A stretch of 64,000 nucleotides of DNA from an uncultured Bacteroidales bacterium (GTDB lineage Bacteria; Bacteroidota; Bacteroidia; Bacteroidales; Bacteroidaceae): NCBI GenBank assembly GCA_902781515.1, contig CACZJU010000002.1:90628-154627 (forward strand), given 5' to 3'. Both the position numbers and the translations under genes were made by a program. The notes beneath the pieces were generated by a model. That model did not search any database and had not been told where the DNA came from. It was given only the letters and a program-made list of their open reading frames with translations. Shown piece after piece: positions 11,059 to 20,723 of this stretch; position 1 is the first letter of the stretch, and each line of letters starts with the position of its first letter.

Positions 11059-11122
11059 TAACCTCTAAACTTTAAACTCTTATCTTTTTAATTCTTAATT
11101 CTTAACTCTTAATTCTGAGAAA

Positions 11123-12499
11123 CTACTTCACCGCTTCTCCCTTACCGTCTTCTGTCAGATAGAAAAGAGGAGCCTCGTTGGTCTGTTCTTGCTCGTAGTA
11201 GTGCAGACCCGAGTCGTTGGTACGAGGATGCCAGTTGTCGAGCAGACGCAGCATCTCGGCAGCAGCCCAAATGGCAGGACCATAGCCGTGAGCGGCAGCA
11301 GCACTGACTGGACGATAGTAGTAGAAGGCAGGGTCGAACGCCATACCAGTACCCACACAAGTACCAGCCACACGTCCGTCCTTTGTAATCTTCGAAGCCA
11401 AAGCATTCCAACCCAACTGAGCCACAGGACCATAGGTAATGCCTTCGAGCCAACCCTGATTAACGGCACGAGCTATACAGTAGGTGTAGATAGCTGTAGC
11501 AGAGGTCTCAAGATACGAATCGTTACGATCGAGCAACTGATGCCAGAAGCCCTCGCTCGACTGGTACGAAGCCAGTCCGGCAACGTGCTTACGCAACTGT
11601 TCGAGGATGAAGGGACGGTCGGGATGGTTCTCGGGCAGCATATCCAGCAGTTCCACAGTTGTCAGGACAGCCCATCCGTTGGCACGAGCCCAATGATAGG
11701 TAGGCTCCTGAGCAAGTCCCTCGACATATCCGTGACGATAGATTCCCTTTTCCGGAACCCACATACGGCTCACGAAGTTCTTGTACATAGTTGCAGCCTC
11801 ATCGAAGAACTTATTGTCGCCAGTATATACACCACGATAGGCGATAGTGGGAATACCCATATACATATCGTCTAGCCAAATGGTGTTACGCTGCGGACGA
11901 TGACGGGCAAAGGTACGGTCCGGCAGACGATACTGCTGATTCTCAACAAAGTCGAAGTAGTTCTCGATTATCGGACTTAACTTTGAATTGTCAATTTTCA
12001 ATTTTGGATTATTCACTGCCTTCATCATAGCTGTGCACATAGTGCCGCAGTCATCGAGAGCACGCGGATGCAGAATCTGTTCCATCTGAGCATCCTGGCA
12101 CTCCTCCTGTTCCATGAACTTGGGAGCCACTTCGGCAATGAAGTCGAAGCGAGTCTTCACATAGTCGCTATATTTCTGGTCGCCAGTAACCTCGGATGCA
12201 GCCAGCAGAGCCTGATAGGTAATACCCCATTCGTAGCTGCCGATGCGGAAGGCGCCGCGCTCCAGCGTTCCGTCCTCCTTCAATGCGTGTGGAGTCTGCT
12301 CGTCAACATACTTGAATATACGGTCGAGTGCATCAAGCACGCTGTCCTTCGTCGTCTCGCCATAAGGAATCTTGTAATCGGGTTTCAACAAGTGAAGAGG
12401 AGTTGTTGAGTCGTTTACTTCCTCCTCTTGTACGTTAGTTTTTGTACATTGAACACTGATGGCTGCCAAGAGCAGCAGAAACATTGATTTTGCTTTCAT
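11123..12499 (-). CDS. GH105 unsaturated rhamnogalacturonyl hydrolase, lipoprotein
   Basis: Hydrolyses the unsaturated galacturonyl residue left at the non-reducing end by rhamnogalacturonan lyases. The lipobox (LLLAAISVQC) predicts a lipid anchor. The (alpha/alpha)6 barrel shows WLDDMYMGIPTIAY with the likely catalytic Asp, WARANGWAVLTTVELLDMLP, and the C-terminal FDPAFYYYRPVSAAAAHGYG. The length of 458 is slightly above the family norm. Near residue 170 NPKLKIDNSKLSP is encoded by a TTGTCAATTTTCAATTTT tract, another simple-repeat insertion. It starts two bases after the GH20 stop. It works naturally with the PL11 and PL26 lyases in this window. Confidence 0.9.
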   Translation of the reverse strand: MKAKSMFLLLLAAISVQCTKTNVQEEEVNDSTTPLHLLKPDYKIPYGETTKDSVLDALDRIFKYVDEQTPHALKEDGTLERGAFRIGSYEWGITYQALLAASEVTGDQKYSDYVKTRFDFIAEVAPKFMEQEECQDAQMEQILHPRALDDCGTMCTAMMKAVNNPKLKIDNSKLSPIIENYFDFVENQQYRLPDRTFARHRPQRNTIWLDDMYMGIPTIAYRGVYTGDNKFFDEAATMYKNFVSRMWVPEKGIYRHGYVEGLAQEPTYHWARANGWAVLTTVELLDMLPENHPDRPFILEQLRKHVAGLASYQSSEGFWHQLLDRNDSYLETSATAIYTYCIARAVNQGWLEGITYGPVAQLGWNALASKITKDGRVAGTCVGTGMAFDPAFYYYRPVSAAAAHGYGPAIWAAAEMLRLLDNWHPRTNDSGLHYYEQEQTNEAPLFYLTEDGKGEAVK

Positions 12500-12501
12500 A
12501 T

Positions 12502-15144
12502 TTATAGTTTTACTTTATATTTCTTTCCGTTGGTAATAATCACGCCCGGACGATGAAAGGAAGCAACTGGCCTTCCCTGCAGGTCGTATGGACCATTAAT
12601 AGTTTTTTTATCAATAGCTACCACATGCTGCAAGCCATCTGTCACCTCTGCTTCATCTATGGAGAACTGACAACCGGTGTCACTCGTATTGGTGCCAGAA
12701 CCCCAGTTGTAGATTTTATAACTCAATCCGGCATTCGTCTGGTTCAACTGTGCCGTAGTACCCGACACGATGATGAAATAGTCCTTAGTATCGGCCTCCT
12801 TCAAAGTCCAGCCCTTTGTCGGGACAGATGCCGAAGTTGTCAACTGCGTATTATTGGAAGCCGAAGGTGAAATATAGGATTCATCGTTGCGATTTATGAT
12901 ATTATACGCCCCATCATCACGAGCAACGAACCTCCACATTGCTGAATGGGCATTGCCATCAGTACCACCTGTCAGTCCCTTCCCCACTCCGTTGCTTTGC
13001 ACATAACGTCCATTGCGGAGGGGCGTACTCAATGTGTACCAATATGTAGCATTCTCGTCGCTGGGATAAATGGTTACCTTATCATCCTCTGGATTATACT
13101 CCTCGTCGAACAGTTGCTTGGGAGAATAAACAAGGCCGTCCAAAGCATCATTTCCGTCAACATCGGTGACTACAAAGGTAAACATCCATTTGTTCAAGCG
13201 CACACCATTGGCATTGACATAGGGAAGTTTCAGGAATACCTTGTTCCAGCCCTCCTTCAGTTGTATCTTCACTGGCTTACGTGCCGTAAAGTTCTCGTTG
13301 CCAAGAGGTACTTCGTTGTCAATGCTCTTACCTGCATTGTCCCAATTCGGCGCCTTTATCTCCACATCGTTGAGCCAGATGTGCGAGCCTTTTCTGTCCC
13401 ACGAGCCATTAACAGGAGCACTATCTTTCTCCGAGCGTCCATAGTTCTGGAACTCTATGAGAGCACCAGCCTCCTGCTCCACAGGTGAATAGACGTAAGT
13501 CCAGGCATAGGCCGTATAGTTCAATTGAGGGTTCTTATAGAATGCCGGAACCGTTGTTCCCCAAGTATGGCGAAGATAGATACCTGCTCCAGTAGCCCGT
13601 TTTGTCCGATAGGTATGTCCATCATAAACATAACTGTCCTTCAGTCCTTCTGTTTCGGGCGGCAGCACCTTATTGGCAGTTCCTCCATTGGGGAAGGCAT
13701 CGGTAATCAGCCAACGGACATTGGTCTGACGGACATAGGGAATATTCTCATCTTTCAACGAATGAGCCTTATGGAAAAGGAAGCGTCGCTCCCAATCTGC
13801 AAACTCGTCGTATTCATCGCCGACATTGGGAAGTGTAGTTCCACCATTCTCGATATATTGCTTACCACCACCCTTCCAAGCACGTTCCGTTGAAGCAAGG
13901 ACATTGGCATAAACATTATTCTGGCGCATTATACCTTCCTCTGTTTTCACATAGCGGTCGTTCCACACGGCAGTTATCTCTCCTGCCACCTCCGACGAAC
14001 CTTTCTCGGCATAATACACGCTACTCTTGTAAATGCCTACAAGGTCAGCAAACACATCGAAATGATTGATATAGTTATAGCGACAGTCGATATTGGGAAG
14101 TCCCGTCACCTTTTTCCCGGAGGTGCTCCACATCTGCGTCATATCGGCCCCCATCGTCGAAGATATAGTGACACCACGAATGGGGTTCCACACTACTACC
14201 TTCTTTCCAAGACCATGAACATAGTCTGTGATTATTTTCAGGAAATCGGTATAGGTTATCGTCTGCTCATCGGCTCCGATGTGAATATATGGAGCATCGG
14301 GGAACACCTCGCAAACCTCGTCGAGTATGTTCTTCAGTTCCTGCACACCTTGGTCGGTCTGCATCGAATGCCCCATAGCACGCTCGAAGGCAGCACTATG
14401 TCCGGGCATATCTATTTCTGGGATTACGATGATGCCATAGTCGGCAGCCAGTTCAGCAATCTCCCGACACTCCTCCTGCGTGTAGTATTTACCGGCGAAG
14501 CGCGTCATAGAAGATGCATTTGTCAGTTGAGGATATTGCTTTACCTCGAAACGCCATGCCTGATTCTCTGTCAGGTGGAAATGGAAGGTATTTACCTTGA
14601 AGCGTCCCATCAGGCGAATCTGCTTCTTCAGTTCCTCTGCACTGATGTAACTACGTCCGATATCGTGCATCCAGCCCCTCAGTTTGAAAGCAGGCCAGTC
14701 GGTAATAGTACAAGTTTCGAGCTGCAAACCACTGTCCTCTCCCTCTGCCATCTGTGCCAAAGTCTGCACAGCTCGTATTACACCTGTTTCCGTAACTGCA
14801 TTTATTTTTATTCCACTTTCCCCTACTATGAGACGATAAGCCTCGTTGGGATAGCCCGAAAGGGAATAGTTGTAGGAACCACTGATGGCAGAGCCCACAT
14901 TGACAGTCAGCGTTGGAGAATCTGCCTCAGTAGAAAGTTCCTGTCCCAAAAGGTTCTGAAACACTCGTTGAATACGTTCCGAAGGCATTGTCTGACACGA
15001 AAGGACGCCTGTAAGTGCCAATGTCTGTCCTCCTTCGGACATAGTCACCTGCTTGGGAACAGGCAACAGATGGGCAACCTTGCCAACTGCCGACAGCGAC
15101 AAGAGCAATGCCAAAAGTAAAAAACGCAGTCTTCTCATAATCAC
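12502..15144 (-). CDS. GH20 beta-N-acetylhexosaminidase, multidomain
   Basis: An 880-residue secreted enzyme with a signal peptide (RFLLLALLLSLSAVGKVAHL). A GH20b-type N-terminal domain (about 25-150) precedes the TIM barrel, which begins FKLRGWMHDIGRSYISAEEL. The acid/base motif reads YIHIGADEQTI at about residues 287-297. The usual family form is HxGGDE, so the second Gly is Ala here, but the Asp-Glu pair is kept. The catalytic-pocket Trp and Tyr blocks (VVVWNP, ITAVWNDRYV) are present. About residues 480-640 look like an accessory carbohydrate-binding region, followed by a lectin-like module and a short Prevotella-type C-terminal tail (DLQGRPVASFHRPGVIITNG). It releases terminal GlcNAc/GalNAc, so the target may be host or microbial glycans rather than pectin. 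Confidence 0.9.
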   Translation of the reverse strand: MIMRRLRFLLLALLLSLSAVGKVAHLLPVPKQVTMSEGGQTLALTGVLSCQTMPSERIQRVFQNLLGQELSTEADSPTLTVNVGSAISGSYNYSLSGYPNEAYRLIVGESGIKINAVTETGVIRAVQTLAQMAEGEDSGLQLETCTITDWPAFKLRGWMHDIGRSYISAEELKKQIRLMGRFKVNTFHFHLTENQAWRFEVKQYPQLTNASSMTRFAGKYYTQEECREIAELAADYGIIVIPEIDMPGHSAAFERAMGHSMQTDQGVQELKNILDEVCEVFPDAPYIHIGADEQTITYTDFLKIITDYVHGLGKKVVVWNPIRGVTISSTMGADMTQMWSTSGKKVTGLPNIDCRYNYINHFDVFADLVGIYKSSVYYAEKGSSEVAGEITAVWNDRYVKTEEGIMRQNNVYANVLASTERAWKGGGKQYIENGGTTLPNVGDEYDEFADWERRFLFHKAHSLKDENIPYVRQTNVRWLITDAFPNGGTANKVLPPETEGLKDSYVYDGHTYRTKRATGAGIYLRHTWGTTVPAFYKNPQLNYTAYAWTYVYSPVEQEAGALIEFQNYGRSEKDSAPVNGSWDRKGSHIWLNDVEIKAPNWDNAGKSIDNEVPLGNENFTARKPVKIQLKEGWNKVFLKLPYVNANGVRLNKWMFTFVVTDVDGNDALDGLVYSPKQLFDEEYNPEDDKVTIYPSDENATYWYTLSTPLRNGRYVQSNGVGKGLTGGTDGNAHSAMWRFVARDDGAYNIINRNDESYISPSASNNTQLTTSASVPTKGWTLKEADTKDYFIIVSGTTAQLNQTNAGLSYKIYNWGSGTNTSDTGCQFSIDEAEVTDGLQHVVAIDKKTINGPYDLQGRPVASFHRPGVIITNGKKYKVKL

Positions 15145-15160
15145 ATGGTACTAATCATGC

Positions 15161-15169
15161 GCAAATATA
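15161..15169 (-). promoter_or_regulatory. -7 element for the GH20-GH105-DUF4861 operon
   Basis: The minus strand reads TATATTTGC 17 bases upstream of the GH20 ATG, matching TAnnTTTG. The divergent PL26 gene has only a weaker TATCTTCGC near 15213. Confidence 0.6.
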
Positions 15170-15240
15170 AAGAAAAATGGGCGAAGATGGAAACAAATGG
15201 TTGAAATTTCGTATCTTCGCATCGTAAAATGCTATGAATC

Positions 15241-17829
15241 ATGAAACGTAACACCCTTTCCTCTCTTCTATTTTTCAGTTTTTCACTTCTCTTTTTTCAT
15301 TTGCCTTTGAAGGCTCAGGTTCCTCTCCATTGGGTTGGGGGAACACCTCAAGAGAAACAGCCTGTTACTCTTGGCATACCCTTCGACAAGGGGGAGATGA
15401 AAGCCGAAGCAGCAGGCAGCATCACATGCAACGGAACAGCCCTGCCCACCGACTGCTGGCCTTTGGCATACTGGCCCGACGGCAGTGTGAAGTGGTTGGC
15501 AGCAGCAGCCGTAGTGCCTGCTGGTGGCAAGGAGCTCGCTTTTTCTAGAAATTCTAGTCCATCTAGTTCTACTAGTCCCACTAGTCCCACTAGTCATACT
15601 AGTCTTCTGGTGAGCACAGGTCCGCTGAAGGCTTATATCTCCAGCAAGGGAGAGGGTCTGATAGACAGTCTTGTGCTTAATGGCACGAAGGTGGCACAGC
15701 ATGGGACTCTCGTCTGCACCACGCAGAACGAGCCTTATCAGGAAGGTGTCGGCAATTTGCAGTTCTCCAACTATAAGAGTTCCATAGACACTGCCTACAT
15801 AGAGCGTGAAGGACAAGTGCGAACAGTAGTCCGCATCAACGGTCATCACGCTGCCAACGGTCGCCAATGGTTGCCATTTACCGTTCGCCTGTATTTCTAT
15901 CAAGGCAGCGAAGAGGTCAGGATGGTGCATTCCTTTGTATATGACGGCGACCAGAACAAGGATTTCATTCGTTCGCTGGGTGTTCGTTTCGAAGTGCCGA
16001 TGCGCGAACAAACGTATAATCGCCACGTGGCATTTGCTACAGGACAAGGAGTGTGGGCAGAAAGTGTGCAGCCCCTAAGCGGACGTCGCATTCTTGACAA
16101 CAACCCACAATGGGAACTTGATCAGGTGGCAGGCAAGCGCATACCTGAACCCACAGCCTTCGACGAGAAGGGACAAGAGTTGCTTCACCATTGGGCAAAA
16201 TGGAATTCCTTCCGTCTCAGTCAGCCCAACGACCAAGGTTTCAACATCAACAAACGTGCCAATCCCAATAACCCTTGGATAGGAACGCAAACTGGTCGTC
16301 GTGCTCTTGGATATGCTTTTGTGGGTGATGTCAGCGGTGGACTTGGCATTTCTGTCAAAGACTTCTGGCAGAGCTATCCTGCTTCGTTGCAGATTGACAA
16401 TGCCACAAAGGAAATTGCTCTGCTGACCGCCTATCTGTGGAGCCCCGATGCTCCGGCAATGGACCTGCGCCACTACGACAATGTTGCCCACGACCTCATC
16501 GCCTCGTACGAGGATGTTCAAGAGGGAATGTCCACTCCCTATGGTATTGCACGCACATCAACACTGACTCTCATTCCCACCAGCAACTACCCGGGCAAGG
16601 AGGCTGTGGCACAGACGGCACAACGCTTGAGCGAAGACACTCCCCTATTGCCCACTCCCGAATATCTTCACAAGAAACACGCATTCGGCATCTGGTCGCT
16701 GCCCGATACCTCAACGCCCAAACGCAAGCAGGTAGAAGAACTGCTCGACAAGTATCTCGATTACTATCTGCGTCAGCAAGACCAGCACCACTGGTACGGA
16801 TTCTGGCACTATGGCGATTTCATGCACCAGTACGACCCAGCCCGTCACGAGTGGAAATACGACGTAGGTGGCTTTGCTTGGGACAACACCGAACTGGGAA
16901 GCATCTCGTGGCTGTGGTATTCGTTCCTGCGAACAGGTCGTGCCGACCTCTGGCGACTGGCAGTTGCAATGACTCGCCACACCTCAGAAGTGGATGTCTA
17001 TCACATAGGCCCGATGGCAGGCTTGGGCTCTCGTCACAATGTATCGCACTGGGGCTGTGGAGCAAAGGAAGCACGCATCAGTCAGGCTGCATGGAACCGT
17101 TTCCAGTATTACCTCACAGCCGACGAACGCTTGGGCGACCTTATGACCGATGTCAAGGATGCCGACCAGAAGCTCTACACCATCGACCCCATGCGACTGG
17201 CTCTGCCTCGCGAGAAATATCCCTGCACTGCTCCTGCCCGTCTGCGTGTAGGTCCCGACTGGCTGGCCTATGCCGGAAACTGGATGACAGAATACGAGCG
17301 CACGCGTAATATTATATATAGGAAGAAGATTGAGAGCGGCATGAAGAGTATATCGCGTTTGCCCAACGGCATATTCACAGGTCCGGGCGTTCTGGGCTTC
17401 GACCCTGCAACGGGCATCCTCTCGTGGGAGGGCGACAAGAAGATGACCCACGCCGAACATCTGACAGCCATCATGGGCGGTTTCGAGGTACAGCACGAAC
17501 TCGACGAGATGCTGCCCAACAAAGCTTGGCAACGCACATGGCTCGATTACTGCCGCCGCTACCATCTCATGACGAAGAACACCTTCCGCGTCAGTCGTCT
17601 GAAGGCATACGCTGCATGGAAACTCAACGACAAGCAACTTGCCGACGAAGCGTGGAAGGAGATGTGGACATACAACAGCAAGATGCAGCACTACATCTTC
17701 GACATGCGTCACATCGAGGGCAGCGAAGTGCCTGAGCCACTCGACGAAAGTCCACTGACAACCACCAACGACTGCGCCCTGTGGAGCCTCGAAGCCATCT
17801 TTATGCAGGAAGTCATACCGGAAAATTGA
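15241..17829 (+). CDS. PL26-type exo-rhamnogalacturonan lyase family protein
   Basis: An 862-residue secreted protein with a signal peptide (LLFFSFSLLFFHLPLKAQ). The start PLHWVGGTPQEKQPVTLGIP and the block WPLAYWPDGSVKW are hallmarks of the N-terminal domain of the PcRGLX group (PL26). The long middle and C-terminal (alpha/alpha)-type region has repeated Trp/Tyr/His-rich motifs (HWYGFWHYGDFMHQYDP, YDVGGFAWDNTELGS, HWGCGAKEARISQAAWNRFQ). It would cleave rhamnogalacturonan-I backbone ends by beta-elimination, giving the unsaturated product that GH105 uses. Residues of about 100-125 are a Ser/Thr/Pro stretch encoded by a 9-base CTAGTCCCA repeat and absent from conserved blocks. It is divergent from the GH20 operon. 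Confidence 0.8.
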   Translation: MKRNTLSSLLFFSFSLLFFHLPLKAQVPLHWVGGTPQEKQPVTLGIPFDKGEMKAEAAGSITCNGTALPTDCWPLAYWPDGSVKWLAAAAVVPAGGKELAFSRNSSPSSSTSPTSPTSHTSLLVSTGPLKAYISSKGEGLIDSLVLNGTKVAQHGTLVCTTQNEPYQEGVGNLQFSNYKSSIDTAYIEREGQVRTVVRINGHHAANGRQWLPFTVRLYFYQGSEEVRMVHSFVYDGDQNKDFIRSLGVRFEVPMREQTYNRHVAFATGQGVWAESVQPLSGRRILDNNPQWELDQVAGKRIPEPTAFDEKGQELLHHWAKWNSFRLSQPNDQGFNINKRANPNNPWIGTQTGRRALGYAFVGDVSGGLGISVKDFWQSYPASLQIDNATKEIALLTAYLWSPDAPAMDLRHYDNVAHDLIASYEDVQEGMSTPYGIARTSTLTLIPTSNYPGKEAVAQTAQRLSEDTPLLPTPEYLHKKHAFGIWSLPDTSTPKRKQVEELLDKYLDYYLRQQDQHHWYGFWHYGDFMHQYDPARHEWKYDVGGFAWDNTELGSISWLWYSFLRTGRADLWRLAVAMTRHTSEVDVYHIGPMAGLGSRHNVSHWGCGAKEARISQAAWNRFQYYLTADERLGDLMTDVKDADQKLYTIDPMRLALPREKYPCTAPARLRVGPDWLAYAGNWMTEYERTRNIIYRKKIESGMKSISRLPNGIFTGPGVLGFDPATGILSWEGDKKMTHAEHLTAIMGGFEVQHELDEMLPNKAWQRTWLDYCRRYHLMTKNTFRVSRLKAYAAWKLNDKQLADEAWKEMWTYNSKMQHYIFDMRHIEGSEVPEPLDESPLTTTNDCALWSLEAIFMQEVIPEN
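15549..15606. repeat. CTAGTCCCA microsatellite inside the PL26 gene
   Basis: A run of 9-10-base units, each containing CTAG, encodes SPSSSTSPTSPTSHTS in frame. It lies in a loop of the N-terminal domain and resembles the simple tracts that interrupt the thr and GH105 genes. Confidence 0.7.
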
Positions 17830-17901
17830 TTTATATCAAGAAACTACACACTTCGCGCTAAAATGTGCAACATTTCTTCACACAAATTAACACAAAGTAT
17901 A

Positions 17902-17910
17902 TACCTTTGC
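17902..17910 (+). promoter_or_regulatory. -7 element for the FadL-type porin gene
   Basis: TACCTTTGC fits TAnnTTTG and lies 54 bases before the chosen ATG at 17965. No good -33 TTG is found. Its presence supports the shorter start, because a start at 17863 would lie upstream of the promoter. Confidence 0.5.
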
Positions 17911-17964
17911 GTCGATTTAACAATGACAATCGCAAATTCGTTTGCATTTAAACCTAAAAATGTT

Positions 17965-19425
17965 ATGAAAAAAGTATTATTGTTAAGTGCACTTTTCGCA
18001 TTCAACTTTTCACTTTTAACAACTGTCAAGGCCGGAGGTCTGGTGACAAACTCCAACCAGAACGTTTCGTTCCTGCGCCAGATGAGTCAGGATGCCATCA
18101 TCGACATCACCGGCATCTACCTCAACCCTGCAGGTACAGCATTCCTGAAGGACGGCTGGCACATCTCTGCCAACTGGCAGTTTGCCACACAGAGTCGTGA
18201 CATCACCACCACATTCCCTCTGTTTGCTCAGAACCTTGACAACAGCGCAACCACTCATAAGTTCGAGGGTAATGCCTTAGCACCCGTAATTCCATCTCTT
18301 CACGTCAGCTACAACAAAGACAAGTGGAGCGTAAACGGAAGCATATCGCTGGGTGGCGGTGGCGGTAAGTGCGAGTTCGACCAAGGTTTGGGTTCTTTCG
18401 AGGCTCTGTATTCTGGTACTATATATAAAACAATATACCAAAATATAGCCACAAATATTGCAACAACAAATCCCACATGGTCTCCAGCCCAAATTGAAAG
18501 CGCTGCGGATGCACAAATGACAGCCGTCTATCAAGGCTACACGATGGATAGCTATATGAAGGGACGCCAGTACTACTTTGGATTGTCTGTCGGAGGAACA
18601 TACAAGTTCAAGGACAATCTAGCTGGTTTCGTTGGTCTGCGTGCTGTATATGCCACATGTAACTACAATGGCTACGTTCAAGATGTAAGCTACTATATGG
18701 CTACAGCTCCTGGGACACCGATATCTGCCAACAGCGACCTTACATTGAACTGCGACCAGACTGGTTTTGGTGTTACCCCTATCCTTGGCATCGACTACAA
18801 GATTAACAAGCACTGGAACGTAGCCGCTCGCTTCGAGGCTGAAACCAAGCTGCGTTTGAAGAACAAGTCTGAAATGAATAATTTCGCCCTTGCACAAGTT
18901 GCAGCAGGTAATGCTACATTAGCACAATTCCAAGATGGAAGCAAGGTGGCTGCCAACATTCCAGCCATCCTCAGTGCAGGTGCTCAGTACAGCCCCATCG
19001 AGAAGGTTCGCATCATGGCTGGCTGGCACTACTACTTCGACAAGGCTGCCAAGCAGTACAACAGCAAGCAGAAACTCATCGACAAAAACACTCAGGAGTT
19101 CTCTGCCGGTGTAGAATGGGATTGCTGCAAGTGGCTCACAGTCAGCGGTTCATGGCAGAACACCCGCTATGATCTGTCCGACGAGTACATGAACGACCTG
19201 TCCTTCAACCTCTCCAACAATATGATGGGCCTTGGTGTACGTATCCACGCCAGCAAGAAGGTTGACGTTGATGCAGGCTACATGCACACATTCTACAAGG
19301 ATAAAAATGTTTTAACCAACGTATCTGCTCCATCTTTAACTGACCCAAATAGGACTATACCCAAGATTGACTTCTACGAGCGTTCCAACGATGTATTCGG
19401 CATTGGCGTAAACATCAACTTATAA
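17965..19425 (+). CDS. OmpP1/FadL family outer-membrane transport protein
   Basis: A beta-barrel of the FadL/TodX type, 486 residues from the chosen start MKKVLLLSALFAFNFSLLTT, which gives a proper signal peptide ending at VKAGG. FadL features are the N-terminal plug segment (SFLRQMSQDAIIDITGIYLN, with the NPAG motif right after it) and many amphipathic strands ending in an aromatic residue (WHISANWQFATQS, YYFGLSVGGTYKF). It ends in VFGIGVNINL. FadL proteins pass hydrophobic compounds across the outer membrane; the substrate here cannot be read. The GH5 gene starts only four bases after its stop, so the two are co-transcribed. Confidence 0.85.
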   Translation: MKKVLLLSALFAFNFSLLTTVKAGGLVTNSNQNVSFLRQMSQDAIIDITGIYLNPAGTAFLKDGWHISANWQFATQSRDITTTFPLFAQNLDNSATTHKFEGNALAPVIPSLHVSYNKDKWSVNGSISLGGGGGKCEFDQGLGSFEALYSGTIYKTIYQNIATNIATTNPTWSPAQIESAADAQMTAVYQGYTMDSYMKGRQYYFGLSVGGTYKFKDNLAGFVGLRAVYATCNYNGYVQDVSYYMATAPGTPISANSDLTLNCDQTGFGVTPILGIDYKINKHWNVAARFEAETKLRLKNKSEMNNFALAQVAAGNATLAQFQDGSKVAANIPAILSAGAQYSPIEKVRIMAGWHYYFDKAAKQYNSKQKLIDKNTQEFSAGVEWDCCKWLTVSGSWQNTRYDLSDEYMNDLSFNLSNNMMGLGVRIHASKKVDVDAGYMHTFYKDKNVLTNVSAPSLTDPNRTIPKIDFYERSNDVFGIGVNINL

Positions 19426-19429
19426 TATA

Positions 19430-20716
19430 ATGAGTAGGTTCCTACTCATCCTCATACTCGGCACTCTGTTGGTATCATGCCATCGGAGTGCCGACTTCGT
19501 TTCCGTTAGGGACGGAGGCTTTTTCATTGGCGACGAGCCTTACACCTACGTTGGCACAAACATGTGGTATGCACCCATTCTGGGCAGCGAGGGACAGGGA
19601 GGCAATCGCCAGCGACTCTGCATGGAGCTGGATTCGCTGTGCGCCCTTGGCATCAGAAACATACGCATCCTTGTAGGCGGCGAAGGCACATACTCCGACC
19701 TCCCCGACCACATTCGTCCCACTCTGCAGCCCCGTCCGGGTGAGTACAACGACACGCTGCTCGCAGGTCTCGACTTCGTGATGGCAGAGATGGGCAAGCG
19801 CGACATGCGGGCCGTGCTCTATCTCCACAACGCCTGGCAATGGTCGGGCGGCTACGGAGCCTATCTCGATTGGGCAGGCATGGGGCATCCCGCTCCGGCT
19901 TCTTTGTGGAACGAATATACTGCCCACCACAGCCAGTTTGTGCGCTCCGATTCGGCACGAGCCCTCGCCCTTCGCCACACACGCTTCATCGTCTCGCGCA
20001 CCAACACCATTACAGGCAAGGCCTATAAAGACGACCCTACGCTGATGGCTTGGGAGGTGTGCAACGAGCCACGGGCTTTCTCTCGCGACTCAGTCAGCAA
20101 GGAGGGACTTCTCAGTTGGATAAGCGAACAGTCGGAAGCCATAAAGGAGATTGACCCACACCATCTGGTGACCACAGGCAGCGAAGGGCTCTATGGCTGT
20201 GAGGTGGACATCAATCTTTTCCGCTCCATTCACGCCCTGCCCACCATCGACTATCTCTGCTTCCACATCTGGCCTTACACTTGGGGTTGGACTGGTCGCT
20301 TCGTTTCACCCAACAGCGAGGCACGCCAGCAGCTCCCCCTCTCCACACTCTCCGACAGTCTTCCTGCTGCCATCAGCAAGACCCAGTCGTACATCGACCT
20401 CCATCACAACATTGCCCAAGAACTTCGAAAGCCCCTCGTTCTGGAAGAGTTCGGCTACCCACGCGACAGTTTCGAGATAGCCACCGGCACCCCCACACGG
20501 GCTCGCGACCAGTATTTCCAATACATCCTGTCACAAGTCGGCAAAGGACGTAAAATCGCAGGCTGCAATTTCTGGGCTTGGGGAGGTATGGCACAGCCCG
20601 CTCACCCCATGTGGCAACCTTGGGACGCATACACCGGCGACCCGGCACAGGAAGAGCAAGGCCTCTACTCCGTCTTCCTCTCCGACCGCACCACCCTTTC
20701 CATCATCCGCAAATAA
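19430..20716 (+). CDS. GH5-type glycosidase (mannanase-like), lipoprotein
   Basis: A 428-residue protein with a lipobox (LILILGTLLVSCHRS). The TIM barrel shows the clan A pattern: an N-terminal TYVGTNMWYAPILGSE, LGIRNIRILVGGEG, the acid/base motif AWEVCNEPRAF (Glu about 210) and the nucleophile motif PLVLEEFGYPRD (Glu about 338). These blocks resemble beta-mannanases of subfamily GH5_7, giving endo-1,4-beta-mannosidase as the best guess, but the substrate is not provable from sequence. A cell-surface or periplasmic location is expected. It sits directly behind the FadL gene and ahead of a cyclophilin remnant. Confidence 0.85.
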   Translation: MSRFLLILILGTLLVSCHRSADFVSVRDGGFFIGDEPYTYVGTNMWYAPILGSEGQGGNRQRLCMELDSLCALGIRNIRILVGGEGTYSDLPDHIRPTLQPRPGEYNDTLLAGLDFVMAEMGKRDMRAVLYLHNAWQWSGGYGAYLDWAGMGHPAPASLWNEYTAHHSQFVRSDSARALALRHTRFIVSRTNTITGKAYKDDPTLMAWEVCNEPRAFSRDSVSKEGLLSWISEQSEAIKEIDPHHLVTTGSEGLYGCEVDINLFRSIHALPTIDYLCFHIWPYTWGWTGRFVSPNSEARQQLPLSTLSDSLPAAISKTQSYIDLHHNIAQELRKPLVLEEFGYPRDSFEIATGTPTRARDQYFQYILSQVGKGRKIAGCNFWAWGGMAQPAHPMWQPWDAYTGDPAQEEQGLYSVFLSDRTTLSIIRK

Positions 20717-20723
20717 CAACATC

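Noticed and set aside
14062-15120. 352-codon frame on the plus strand
   Set aside because: It is fully antisense to the GH20 gene, whose catalytic motifs are clear. Composition and motifs do not look like a protein, and no promoter fits.
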